Assembly: GCF_008831285.2 (NCBI RefSeq)
Contig: NC_045141.1
Span: 23,834,742 to 23,898,741 of the forward strand
Length of the DNA stretch: 64,000 nt
Direction of reading: 5' to 3'
Source of the DNA: Nymphaea colorata
Lineage: Eukaryota; Streptophyta; Magnoliopsida; Nymphaeales; Nymphaeaceae
Notes under the pieces: generated by a model
What the model was told of the DNA's origin: nothing
The model's input: the letters and a program-made list of their open reading frames with translations, nothing else
Database searches by the model: none
Part shown: positions 25,240 to 37,084 of the stretch, piece by piece
Layout of the letters: each line of letters starts with the position of its first letter
Position numbering within the stretch: the stretch's first letter is position 1
Program-made: the position numbers and the translations under genes

Positions 25240-26628
25240 ATGCAGGAGATGGAGAAGGAAGAAGGCACGGTGAAACCTCCCCAGATCACGGAGCTGTTCC
25301 AGCGGCTCGCCAGCGTCTGCAAATCCAAAACCATAGAGTTTTTCGCTGAGGAAGACGAATACGAGCAGATTCCGGCTATGGGGGACGACGACTTTGACTC
25401 GAAGGAGGAGCTGATCACAGACCAGAAGGTGGTCGTGATCAAGCCCGACCATCTTCGTGACCCATCTGAAATGCCCCAAATTGGTACCTCCCCGAATCTT
25501 GACTCCTTCCTTTCTTGCATTTTCGCCAATATTGCCGCCTTCGAATCTGCTTACCTTCAGTTGCAAACGGCACACACGCCATTTGATGTTGAAAACGTGA
25601 AGGCGGCAGACCGGTCGGCCATTGCCCAACTTCGGAAGCTCTCTGAAGTCAAGCATTCTTATCGGACTTGTAGTGAATTGCCCTCCTTGAATTGGCTTCT
25701 TGAGGCACAAGTGGAGGAGAGGCAGAGTATGCTTAGGACCTATGAGATGACAGTGAACCGTCTTCAATCCGAGATCGATCGGATGGATTCTGAGGCGTCG
25801 GTGCTGAAGGCGCACAAGGAGAAGTTGATCAGGAGGAATTCAGTATTGACGAAACGATTGGAAGAGTTGAATTTTAGAAGGGCCTCGCTGTCCTTGAGTG
25901 TTTTTGATTCCGCATTGCGGGAAGCAATCAGGTTGTCTCATAGCTTCACGAAGGTTCTTATTGACTACATGAAGCATAAGAGGTGGGACTTGGATTCTGC
26001 TGCGGATTCACTTCATCCAGGAATAGATTACGCAAAAAAGGGGCATAACAGATACGCATTCTTATCATATGTTTGTCTAGAGATGTTCCGAGGATTCGAT
26101 GATGAAAGCTTTTCGGAATTGAACGTCTCATCATTTGAAGAGAAGGATCACTTGAAGCGATTCATTAGCTGTAGCTCAATTGATGCACTTGAGGTTTTGA
26201 GGAGGGAAGAAGAAGGTGGGTTCTCTAAATTCTGCCGGAAAAAGTATTTGCAGCTAGTGCATCCTAAGATGGAACTTTCATTCTTAGGCAATACGGAACA
26301 GAGGGACGTAATAGCGAACTATAGTTGCTCTAGCTGGCCTCTGACTAACCCTCTACTTGTATCGTTTGTGAAGATGGCACACGCGATTTGGTTGTTACAT
26401 ATATTAGCCTCTGCATTCGAATCTGCACTTGGCATTTTTCAAGTCAAAAGAGGCGCTCGGTTCTCTATGGTTTTCATGGAAAATGTTGTTCGGAAGTCAG
26501 TTGTGGCTGATTCAGGTGATGCTGGTTCAGCGCCCATTGTAGGGTTTACCGTAGTTCCTGGGTTCAGAATTGGCAAGACAGTCATTCAATGTCAAGTCTA
26601 TCTAGACGGCATGAGATGTATAGAATGA
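25240..26628 (+). CDS. DUF641 / GIL1-IRKI family protein
   Basis: A single uninterrupted 462-codon frame. Residues about 85-145 carry the DUF641 signature (NLDSFLSCIFANIAAFESAY, then LQTAHTPFDVENVKAADRS, then LRKLSEVKHSYR). A heptad-rich coiled coil spans about 150-215 (EAQVEERQSMLRTYEMTVNR followed by SEIDRMDSEASVLKAHKEKL). The C-terminus ends with the conserved VGFTVVPGFRIGKTVIQCQVYL (about 434-455). Relatives include GRAVITROPIC IN THE LIGHT 1, which modulates growth orientation under red/far-red light, and IRK-interacting protein, which binds a receptor kinase. The biochemical role is not established. The N-terminus PPQITELFQRLASVCKSKTI is also family-typical, so the start at 25240 (or the in-frame ATG at 25249) is sound. 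The length fits the shorter, intronless members of about 450-480 aa. Whether it is functionally GIL1 cannot be told from sequence. Confidence 0.92.
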   Translation: MQEMEKEEGTVKPPQITELFQRLASVCKSKTIEFFAEEDEYEQIPAMGDDDFDSKEELITDQKVVVIKPDHLRDPSEMPQIGTSPNLDSFLSCIFANIAAFESAYLQLQTAHTPFDVENVKAADRSAIAQLRKLSEVKHSYRTCSELPSLNWLLEAQVEERQSMLRTYEMTVNRLQSEIDRMDSEASVLKAHKEKLIRRNSVLTKRLEELNFRRASLSLSVFDSALREAIRLSHSFTKVLIDYMKHKRWDLDSAADSLHPGIDYAKKGHNRYAFLSYVCLEMFRGFDDESFSELNVSSFEEKDHLKRFISCSSIDALEVLRREEEGGFSKFCRKKYLQLVHPKMELSFLGNTEQRDVIANYSCSSWPLTNPLLVSFVKMAHAIWLLHILASAFESALGIFQVKRGARFSMVFMENVVRKSVVADSGDAGSAPIVGFTVVPGFRIGKTVIQCQVYLDGMRCIE

Positions 26629-27647
26629 TTGAAGCGTATTTACCAATTATAAACAAAAAAAGTTGAGGATTGAATTCCTTGGTGTAATGGTTTAGCCACT
26701 TGGTGAAGAAGTCATGATAAAGCAAGCGTCCTGTTTCTGCAGCTTTCTTAGTTCTCTTGGCTAGAGCCTTTCAAATATGTCTAATTTGAAGCTCCCAAAT
26801 TCGAAGTTTGGCTGATTGATGTCGTCTCTAGTGGAACTGAATAAGTAGCAAGGTGCTAATGGTGGCTTCCTCCTTCCAGCTTTGTAACATTAATTTGTAT
26901 CATTGAGTTAGCTATACACTAGATAGCCTCGACTCCGTGGTTGTACATTATATTTCTGTCAATCAGAATTCATGAGAATCACATTTTCTCTTCAGAAAGG
27001 CCCTTGCATTTGATTCTGAGCGTCGTGAAATAGTCATTACTTTAACGTATTTGACAGTATCCTCACTTTCTTACCTTTGACTATTCTCCATGCGTGCATA
27101 AACATATTGCACGACCCTTTCTGTTTCATGATTGAAGTTCAAAGATATGAATTAATTTCCTATTTTTCTGTAAACTTAGTTAAATACTAAGCCCTTATGA
27201 TGGATTTAGCAAAAACAGGTGATGGACTTTTGTATAATTTGGCCTCCAAATGATGTGGTAGCAGCAGGAACGGCAGGGCATTCTTATTCATGCCAAAGTG
27301 GCTACGGCTATCCAACTTTAGTTTTGTTAGCAGAGAAAGTGAAAAAGAAGCGCAACTTCCTTTCATGTCATGGTTATTTTTTGTGTAACCCGTGCTTGTG
27401 ATATGAATCACTGAAAATTTTTATGTTGCTTTTGCTTTTCTCTTTCCTAGTTCATCTTTGCAGCAAAAAGAAGATCTGGTTAGATGTCTGATTTCCTTAT
27501 GAATGGATTAGCATAGTCTTTCTAAGATTCAACTCCTTGTTAATCCCTATTGTAACTTCTCCTTAAGTTATTGATGTGGGGAAGGCAACCGCTATGCTTG
27601 GGAAGATCAGTGCATAATTTCATCCTCCTGTTGTTTGAAAGGGTACA

Positions 27648-27652
<5 letters not shown>

Positions 27653-27693
<41 letters not shown>
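27653..27693. repeat. (CT)n microsatellite, about 20 units
   Basis: An uninterrupted run of TC dinucleotides. It creates a spurious Arg-Glu open frame on the minus strand. Confidence 0.97.
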
Positions 27694-27699
<6 letters not shown>

Positions 27700-29699
27700 T
27701 GTTTGAAGAACTGTGGTGATTTTTTGAGAATTGATACCTAAGCGACATGCTATATTTCCTAGGTGACTGTTTTATATGTAGGTCGAGATTTATTCCTTCT
27801 TGTTTTTGTGTTTGGTTGAGTAGGTTTGGCATGAATCTGAAACCTAGGTCAGTGTCAACTTGTGCAGGCAGATATAACAAATACTTTGTTCCAAACGTGG
27901 TTCTGTTTTGTCCACTGAAACTGTTAGCGCTACATTCTAAGCATTCATTTTTGAGTTCTGGTTTGTGAAATGTTGAAAGTGAGGGAACAGAGTAGGTCTT
28001 GATTGAAAGACGAATAAGCAACAAAACTTCCTAGGATCCCAAGTCGTCATGCCTGCCTCAGATCTTCAGATTCAAGTGATTCAAACACATTATAGATGTC
28101 AGAGTTTCATGTGTTCCAGATATTTAGCCAAGCTTCCACATATCTGTGGACAGGTGGTTTTACCTTTCTATTCCTTGTTTTGCTTTTTGTAGAACTTAGT
28201 TACTTTGTCAATCATGCTTACTGCTTAGCAGACAATGTTTTCACATTGCGAATCCGACGACCTGCAGGTGCCTTAATCAAGGAAGAGAAAGGAAAACCAC
28301 TAACATTTTTTCTTCAAAGTTTAATGAATCCGTTTCCACTTTTCTTAGACCTAGGAGAAACTACTTGATACATCATTTTTTTCTTTTTAAGCTGTGCCAA
28401 TACTAAGGTATTTGCCTCTCACATGTTATTTCATCTCTTGGGTGCATGTTGATTGCAATCGCATAATTTCTCATGGAACTGTTTACTTCAAAGACCAGAA
28501 TGCATTCACTATTCGTATAGCATTTCTTTTTCCTTTTTTGACATCTCATTTACTACATGGACAAAGAACATGCTGACCTGGAGAGTTAATTGCATCACTG
28601 GAAGGTAAAATTCAGTCCGTACCCTCTTGTCCCCAGGAAGGATCCTGCTTTGGTTTTTGCACGGGCCATGAATTCAGGTCGATCCTTCAACCTGTGGGAC
28701 AATTCTAGCTGACTGTCAAGTTATGTAAAGCTTGGAAGCACTAGCGGAATGAACTTCCTGCTTGTTCTTCGGAAAAACTGGCCAATGTGATAATGCTGAT
28801 GTTTTTAGGTGTTAGCAGAGAAAGGAAATTGTTGACTGCGAATAGCTTGCACAAGACGGATGCAATTTTTTTCTGAGGTGTACTTCTTATGGGAATGAAC
28901 CTCACCGTTATTCTGTAGAATTCTGTGCTGCTTCTCCTCCAAAACAGAAAACATCTGCAATCTCAATGCAAGGTTGAGCAGGTTGGAGGTCATCTTGTGC
29001 CCAGATGCAGTACATAGTGCGGAGTTCATCTCAGATACAGTACATAGGTTATGCCATGTTTAGCTGTGCTATGCTTCATCTGAATTTGGCTTTAAGCGCA
29101 TTTAGCTGATCTTAATCCGATTGGGAAGTTCATGCACAGTGTTAGCTCAGAGGTGGAATTCTTCTTCTATCCTTGCTCTTTGGAAACTTTTAAGAGGTTT
29201 TCTAGGCGTGTGATTGATGTATAACTATGGTCTTGTAAAAAAATGGTCCTTGGCATAAGGCGCAGCAAGAGACTTTATTTAAAAACTGGGAAGTTGGGAT
29301 GATTCATCAGGATGTTCTCTGTCATAATAACATGCTTTTTCTGTTACACATCTTTGATATTGGGTGAAGTCAATTGCGTAGCCTATCAGACAAACGCTTA
29401 GGACGCGAGTGTGTATGAAAATTTTGTTCTGCTCTTGGCGATTAATTTGATCAGGAAAAAGATTGTTAGGCATCAGAACCATATACAGTCAAACCCTGTT
29501 ACTGGACAAATTCCTTTTCTCCATATGCGTGAAATATTTGTTATGCACATAATAATACAGTAGGTAAAAAATTTAAGGGCCTATTTTTATTAGTTACATT
29601 TATTGTCACATGAAGAAGCACGCTTCTGTTGAAAACTTTTTCCTCGTAACGAATTTAATTGGTTGACCAATTTAAATGCTAAGTGTGGTGTCAATTAGC

Positions 29700-29870
29700 A
29701 ACAGTGGCAGTTGCAGCTGTCATAGGTCAGGTGAAGCAGGGCAACGATGATGGTAGTTGTGGTGTTTTCTGGCGGTGATGGCAGTGGCGGCGACGCTGGT
29801 GGTGGTGACAGTGGCAACAGGGGCGGCGGGTTAATGGAAGCTGTGGTGATAATGGTGGTGTGAGAGGTTG
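29700..29870. repeat. Degenerate GGN/GTG trinucleotide-rich tract
   Basis: The plus strand is dominated by GGT, GGC, GTG and GCG triplets (for example GGCGGTGATGGCAGTGGCGG). It is a decayed trinucleotide repeat. No long frame on either strand resembles a glycine-rich protein with a start codon and signal sequence. Confidence 0.6.
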
Positions 29871-32800
29871 GAAGTGGTAATTAGGTTGAAATTGATGGCA
29901 GAGGTGATTCTTGAGTGGCCCAATGTGAAAAAGTAGAAGTGTGAATGACAAAGGGTTCAAGAATTGATTTTACCTTTTTCCGTTTTCCGTTTGAATAATA
30001 AATAAAGGAATGAAGGAACAGGAGTTGTTGCTAAATTAATAAAAGGTTGGAGAAATGGAAAATATAATTAATGAACATGCGAAGTTAGAAGTCGGCAGAA
30101 AAGAAAGGAACCTAATTTAAAGACATTCAAGTTCTTTCGAGTCGTTAAGTGTGTTTAAGATAGCCAAACAAGAGTTAAGAAAATGTATTTTTGATGAACG
30201 GTACAGTAATGGGATGTGATTTTACTAATTTGAGGCATTTTAGCCATCTTATCCAAGACCTGTGGGAAGACACATAAAATTCCAATGGCAAATCAGATAA
30301 TGGATATGTGCCACTAAAATACCAGCCGGTCAGCCGTTTGAAAATTCTGAGAAATGAAGTATTAAGAAAAGAGATCATTTGATATATATAGAATAGTGTA
30401 TTTTTAAAACACCATATGGCGCATGCCCCATTAACATAATGGTTTCATTCAAACTACAAGGTGTGATTGTGGATGTTACTCCTAGATATTCAGACAGCAT
30501 TATGTCCTTCATTATTCAAAGGAACGTAATATGATTGGGTATTATGCTTAGATCCAATAATCAAATACTCGGTATGACTACACTATGTTTTCTGAAGTAA
30601 GAACATAGTATTTATAAAATGCATTTTATATAAACATGGGTTCCAATAATACAGTGTCATTTACTCAAATGGTAATCTGGATCTTCTCCCTTGTTAAAGT
30701 TTAAAAAGCAAAGAAATGACAACAATTTTTTTTTCTAATGAAAGAGAGGATCACTATCATGTCTGGTAAAAGCTATTTTCACATATAGAGATCTTCTCCC
30801 TTGTTGCAAGCTGCTCATGAGCTCAACCGATGTGGCCCAATATTTCTTTCAACTGTAGATTAATATAGAGATCTATACATGCAAGTAAGAGTTTGATGAC
30901 AATAAGGATTACGTGTTTTTGATAATGTGAAATGCATGCACTAAACTCTTTGCAATCCACCACTGATGCATTCTTAAACCTATATCAAATTAAGTAGGTA
31001 TTATTTCTTTTACCAGTTACAAAAGTAGGAGTAGTTTTCAATTATTGCATGGTATATCTTTGAAGCCTTTTTGTAACTTAGATCTGCCATAGAAAAGTAT
31101 TCGGAAGCTCCTTTTTTTTTTTTTTTTTCCTTTTAATGAGAGATGAACATCACAATTCTTTACTCATTTAGTGAATGACTTTATGGAAATTGGCATCTCA
31201 AAGAGGTTGTTTGACCGCAGGAAGACACTGCCTCATTTTATAGTGCAGAATTATTGGACAAATAGTGTGTTACCAAAAGGGGACAGATACATGGAATACT
31301 AATAATATGTTACTATTCCCAAACAGCTCAAGAACCTTTCTAGCGTCGACATTTTATTTGATGAGAGTGAGCCTTGACATTGAGTCTAACAAGGGCAGTA
31401 CTATAGGATGACCGGAAAACATAACCATAAAGTTGAAATTTAACCCCAACGTCTCCAAAATGATGACCATTCCCTTGTTGCAAGTTGCTCACAAACTTTG
31501 GTGGACAAAAGTCATTTTACATGTTCTTGTCATCTACCTTTAGAGGCTGTTTGATAACTGTCCTCACAAACTTTCGTCCATCTTGTTTTATCTGCATTGT
31601 CTATTTTGTCTGGCATTTGTTTTCTATTCTGTCCATCTTGTCCAATGTTTGTATCTTAAGTTAACTGTTTTGTTTGACTTGTCTGTTCCGTTTGGTGTTT
31701 GCCTTCCATTCTGTTACTATATGCATATAGACACCGATGAAAACTTAAAACAACTAGTCTTCTTAGATGTGTGTTATTGCTCAGACGACATCTTAGCCAC
31801 TATGTACTCCTCTTGTTCTTCCGTCAAAAACCACGTAATATTTGAGAGAAGGCATCACCGTTTACTTCCTGCGTTTGTGAAAATAAAAATGCAATCAAAT
31901 AGTTAGATTATATGCATGAAGTATGAATTTAGTTGAACATATTGTTGAAGTAAAGTGAGGAGTTTGTAATTATTCCAACGATGGATTTAATTACAAACTT
32001 CATTTTCTCTCATACTTTCAAGATAGTGGCAGTTTGGATCATCAAATCCTCGGTCCCAGACGATAGTCATGAATGTGGAGTAATACCTGCCTTGCACCAC
32101 AGTTATTTTATTTGTGATTTTGTAAGTCCATCCTGCTGCCTTATTTATAAGGTTTTTTTACGTCATCCCATGTCCTCTCCATAACATCACCATCGTCTGC
32201 TACCATGCCTTCTAGTATTTTTCTACTTCCGTAAATTCTAAACAAACAGGAATACTAGCTCAATGGGTCTTGAATTTCTTTCCCTACCGTCATGCACAAT
32301 AACCTAATTTCCCATTGAATCGTAGCCCTACCATGATATTAAAAAATATATATACTTAACTAAATAAATGAAGTAAATTCGGACTAACTAAAAAGTAATT
32401 GAAATTAAATGAATATAAATTACGTACCCAAATAATGCAAACTAAACTAAAACTATGGAAAGTAATTAATATAACATAATTAAGAAAAAGAAAATACTCC
32501 TAAGTATTAGGGCTGCAGAGCACGAGATAGGGAATGAGTGAGATAGAAACTGGAAAGTGAGATGGATCAAAAATGGTGGGGGCTGCATCGGCCTTCAACG
32601 ACAGACAGAGGGAGAAATAGAGCAAGTGAGAGATATAAAGACATTATGTACCGGTAGAAGAGAGAAGCGGTGGTTTCGTGTCCAGTCTAACACCAGGAAA
32701 ATAAAGCGCAGGAGTGCAGGAGAGATGGAGGAGGAGACCGAGGGGAGAGATGGAGATGAGGGACTGTGGGAGAGAGGGTTGAGGGTTTCCAGTGGTCATG

Positions 32801-33890
32801 ATCATTTTTCCTGGATATACTGCCCGTACCGTGTTCTCTCTGTTCAGCGTATTTCATGGCCAACGTTTGTGTTGGCTGCACAAAAACGAAGCATGCCCTG
32901 TCCGTTCTACCATCACCCACTGCAATCAGACGGCCTCTTATTAGCACAAACCTTGGGTTTGTCTATCAAATGATCGCAACAAAATTTATGCATAACTGGA
33001 ACGCCCGCACACCCACACCCACAAAACGGATAGAGTTTGAACCCAAAGTTTTGCGGTTATTGATTTTGAAAACTTCATAACCACGTTAATCTGCTACAAA
33101 CTTCTGTTTTTATCAATTAGATTTTATTGATTCAAATTCTCCAGGCACATTCTTATGGTCAAATTTGTGATGGGCAGCCGGAATCCAGCCGAAAGTCCGG
33201 ACGGCCGCCAGGCGCCACAGGCGGGCCAGCATGTATAGGAAATTTAGTCTTCGTCGTCTGATTTTGAGCAGTCCTATAGCTGTCCGGCCACTTTGGCCGG
33301 TCTTGGAAGGGAAGTCGGCGTTGAGCAGAAGCGTATTAGTTCCTCATCTTCTTGTCGGTCTTAAGTCCAACCCCGAGATGGAGAACTTTGTTAGCGTTGT
33401 CAGTGCATAGTTGTGAAGCATATTTTGGCTTGCAAAGATCTTCAGAATAATAACTTATGGGTATACCATGTATTTCCTTTCCTGTTCTCTTTTTTTGCTT
33501 TGTTTCCCTTTGGATTTGGTATCTTCCAGTAACGCCTTTATCAGTACCTTTGAGAATAAATTTTACGGTTCCATTTTTTTTTCTTTTCACTTATTTTTAT
33601 TTGTTGAGGTAAGAACTGTTGATTAACACAATTCTTCAATGTCACGAAAATCTCAACAGTTGCCAGTTGCCTCCTGTTGTCGTCTGGTTGCTGCTTGGTA
33701 AGCTTATATAACAAAAAAGATGAATTTCCCTCTAGCTTCGAGCAAGCTGAACCATGCATATATAGCCTACAGTAAATAGAAAATGTATCACATTATTCTT
33801 GGTCATACGTGCCCACAGGTTTGTGTCCGATAGTGAAACTGAAATTCACTCTCAAAAAGATGTAAACTAGCTCTGACCCACTGAAATCAT

Positions 33891-33914
33891 GAGAGAGAGA
33901 GAGAGAGAGAGAGA
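33891..33914. repeat. (GA)n microsatellite, 12 units
   Basis: An uninterrupted GA dinucleotide run. Confidence 0.97.
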
Positions 33915-34111
33915 ACCCTATCTAAAGCTGCGCAAGTGGGCAGTAATAACTCCGACACAGAGCTTTCCACTGGCAGCTTCTCTCGTTAGAGGATTTAATC
34001 GTTGCGTTGGTCATTCTTGGACATTCATATTGAATACTGAATCTAAACCATGAGAATGGAAGCATTCACCTCCTTTCCCTACTTCCAGAACAGAAGACAC
34101 ACTGCTGCTCC

Positions 34112-34116
<5 letters not shown>

Positions 34117-34153
<37 letters not shown>
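34117..34153. repeat. (GA)n microsatellite, about 18 units
   Basis: An uninterrupted GA dinucleotide run about 200 bp after the previous GA array. Confidence 0.97.
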
Positions 34154-34157
<4 letters not shown>

Positions 34158-36158
34158 ATATACAAATATCTGAAAGTTGCTAGTACCATTCTCAGCTTTT
34201 TTTTTTGCTAGGGACGCTCTATGCGCCATGAGAGCCTAAAAGCAACTTTTTGTAGACTCCACTAATGCCCATCTACTTGTTTTTGATTTTCGTGTAGTGC
34301 AAAAGTTGATGTTGTTGCCACACGTAAAAAGAAAACTTGAAAAGAAGAAGAAAGAAGTTTCTTAGTTCGGATTCTCCTCACTGTTGTAACCAAAGCTAAG
34401 AGACCAAGCTTTGATTCGTTTAAATGGCATGCCCTCTAGTGGACAGGAGCATATATACCGCCACACAATCAAAATTTGCTTGTTCACGGGGATGACGGTG
34501 TTATTCTAAAGAAATTATTTCTGTACCAATTCAATAATTCCTTTTAACAACTACAGAAACAGAAGGCTTCTGCAGGAATTCAAGATTGCACGTAACATTC
34601 TTCTCCTTCTCCGAAAAACCTTTAGTGACAATTCAAAAATGGCATGATCAATGAGACATGCATCTAAACAAGTCGCATATGGATCTCTAGAGCAATCTTT
34701 CACACGATGTGACGGGTACTGTAATCCAAATATCGTCAAAATCAATTCAATCACACAGGCACATGCACGTACGAGCAAATTAATGAGGCACGGCATTCGC
34801 GTTAGCCAGGTGTACAGGTCACTCCTCTAAGGATAGATATTCTTTACAATGTTGGCTCTAGCTGTGACCAAATCTCATAACATGTCGAATCTGTAGTAAC
34901 AAACACATTCACATATCAGTTTTTTCCTCCATTCCTTTAAGCACAAGCACCAACTCCATCAATATTTAATCCCAAAACTTGCACTATACATTTTCTGTCT
35001 GGGTAAATGCATCACTCATCTTTTCTACTAGTAGAGACACATCCTTGTACAAACTAGCGCTGCACTGCAATAGCTGCACGGTGGTCCCATCGGTCTTAAT
35101 TTTATTGGATGTTACAGTCATATGCACATATATAGAAAGGAAAGATGTTGTCAATGAACAGCAAATATACTATATTTATGTGGACACGCATGGTCAGTCC
35201 TTGGAGGAAGTCTCAAATGATCACCAGAATCTTGAGATGGGGCTTCCCCAGGGCTGTCACAACTTTGGTTGCTTCGTCTCTTTATTTACTCTCTTATACA
35301 GCAATGTAAAACGTTAAGCCCAACTACAAGTCCAAGAAAGAACATATATTCTGATAGGGCATAGTGGGCTGCATCAAGAGCGGGGAGCATTAAAAACCAA
35401 TCCACCCGAGCGAGTACTGTCCTTGTAAACCTGAGCATCGGCTAGGGAGGCTAGATCCCTACCCTACAGTAAAGGCAAAGACCTAGTGTTTGTATTTTAG
35501 CAGAGGAGAGGCTCACTTAGCCAAGTCATGCATCTCCACGTTGCTTTATGCATGGGTCCTCCAACCACATGCTGGTGTTCCTCGATTTCTATCACTCTAG
35601 TCCCATTATGTTCGCATCATTGCTTGTCACCATGGAACTGGAAGCCTTATCTCTTTAATGGATCCTTTTCTCTTTTAACTATATGGCATAACAATGTCGA
35701 TAAAAAGGCATAACAGGTGGAATTCAGAGTTTCACAGAAATCAGAACATAACATATCGATGAACACAGATACTCCTGCTTATCAAATCTTCCCCACCATG
35801 AAGCCTTCATATGAAAAAATATTTAATATATATTGGTCTCTGACATGCTAACCTATCCACTAGGGGCTCCCTAATTTGAGAAAGAAATGAAAAGAATACA
35901 GAAAAACAAAAAGATCACTGCAGGGCACATACTAGAAGCACGGTCACAGACTCCTCCGCAGGGCTCTTACCCCTGTGTAATAGACGACATACTCTCGTTT
36001 TCCCTTCATTTCCTTGCTTTTCTTGGAAGAACAATAAACGACACATTCATGCATTTTTCAAGATTGCATGGCAGCGTTAAGACAGTCGATGCATTCAATC
36101 CTTCAAGTGGTCTGTGTAGTTAATCCATGTTGGGTCGCCCATGTGGCTGGATAATCGT

Positions 36159-36185
36159 AGAGAGAGAGAGAGAGAGAGAGAGAGA
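36159..36185. repeat. (GA)n microsatellite upstream of the YABBY gene
   Basis: About 13 GA units, roughly 900 bp before the YABBY start codon. GA repeats are bound by plant BASIC PENTACYSTEINE factors, so a regulatory role is possible, but the sequence alone does not show it. Confidence 0.9.
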
Positions 36186-36944
36186 AGGAAAAGGAGAAAA
36201 AGGAAGCTTTCTTAAAGGACGTCACGAGTTTCATATTCAAGGCATGATTCCGACAGAAGGTGAGAGTACTTCAAAAAGATGCCACAAACCTCAAGGTTAT
36301 TATACACCTCCACAGAGATCCCCATAAGCTGGACACCCGGCATGGCGGATTAAAATCGAGCCCTTCTCTTAGCAGAGCCTACTGAAAACAAAAAAATGGC
36401 AGGAGAGTAAGGTACTAGAAGAGGCGGTGGTAATGGTCGTGGCAGAAGATACATGCTATCGAAAGAGGAAAGTGGTGGTATAGACGGATACGACGAGCCC
36501 AAATGGGTTGGAGGGAGAAGTGAATGAAGAAAGATCAAAGAGGAACGGGTTAAACGGGTAACAGTGACAGTGAGAAAAAGAAAGGAGAGAGAACAGAAAA
36601 GAGAAAAGGAGATCTAAAACAATTTCTGCACTCCCCTAAGGAGGCGGGGGTCAGTAGATTTTCCCTATTGCCCGGAAGTTAGAGGAGAGACACAGATTTG
36701 GAAGGCACCAAAGTTGTCAAACCCCTCAATTACTGCGAAAGCAACGGCTGAATGAGGGTGCCCTTAAAACACCCCCATGCAAACGTCCCTTTCTCACACC
36801 TCTCCCCCACCTCTGCCGCCCCCTCCCCCTCCCTCTGCAATCACCTTTTCCTCTCTCTCTCTTCTCGGGAATTCCAACCCTCAAAATTTCTGCTCCCACC
36901 TACCTGATACCTCCTCTCTCATACAATAAGGAGGAAAAATAAAT

Positions 36945-36950
36945 TATAAA
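36945..36950 (+). promoter_or_regulatory. Probable TATA box of the YABBY gene
   Basis: TATAAA in an A/T-rich context lies 135 bp upstream of the ATG at 37085. A pyrimidine-rich leader and an ATCGATCGATCAATCAATCA tetranucleotide stretch (about 37052-37075) follow. Confidence 0.5.
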
Positions 36951-37084
36951 GCAGACACTACTACAAACATTCATTCTCTCATCGTCTCTCCAAACTCTCC
37001 CCTTCCCTTTTCTCTCCTTCACTTGTCAAGGATACAAAGATCCCACCACCATCGATCGATCAATCAATCAATCAAATCAACCCC

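Larger units (their letters stand above)
26629..36944. other. Intergenic between the DUF641 and YABBY genes
   Basis: About 10 kb without a recognisable gene. The first few hundred bases are presumably the 3' UTR of the DUF641 gene. The rest holds CT/GA microsatellites (27653-27693, 33891-33914, 34117-34153, 36159-36185) and a GGN-rich cryptic repeat (about 29700-29870). It also has TTTGTC-rich sequence at about 31548-31720, possibly a decayed hAT-like element, and purine-rich DNA at 32690-32780 and 36540-36620. The longest frames (up to 138 codons) are low-complexity or GA-driven and match no family. Confidence 0.6.

Noticed and set aside
25102-25815. Long minus-strand open frame (237 codons)
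   Set aside because: It is the antisense shadow of the DUF641/GIL1-family gene and shows no family signature.
26670-26800. tRNA-like word TTGGTGTAATGGTTTAGCC just after the DUF641 gene
   Set aside because: It resembles a Pol III box A, but no box B lies at the required distance and no cloverleaf can be drawn.
27620-28024. 134-codon minus-strand frame with Arg-Glu repeats
   Set aside because: Part of its length is the CT/GA microsatellite read through; the rest has no domain.
32557-32973. 138-codon plus-strand frame
   Set aside because: It is driven by purine-rich sequence and encodes an Arg/Glu-rich mixture with no domain.
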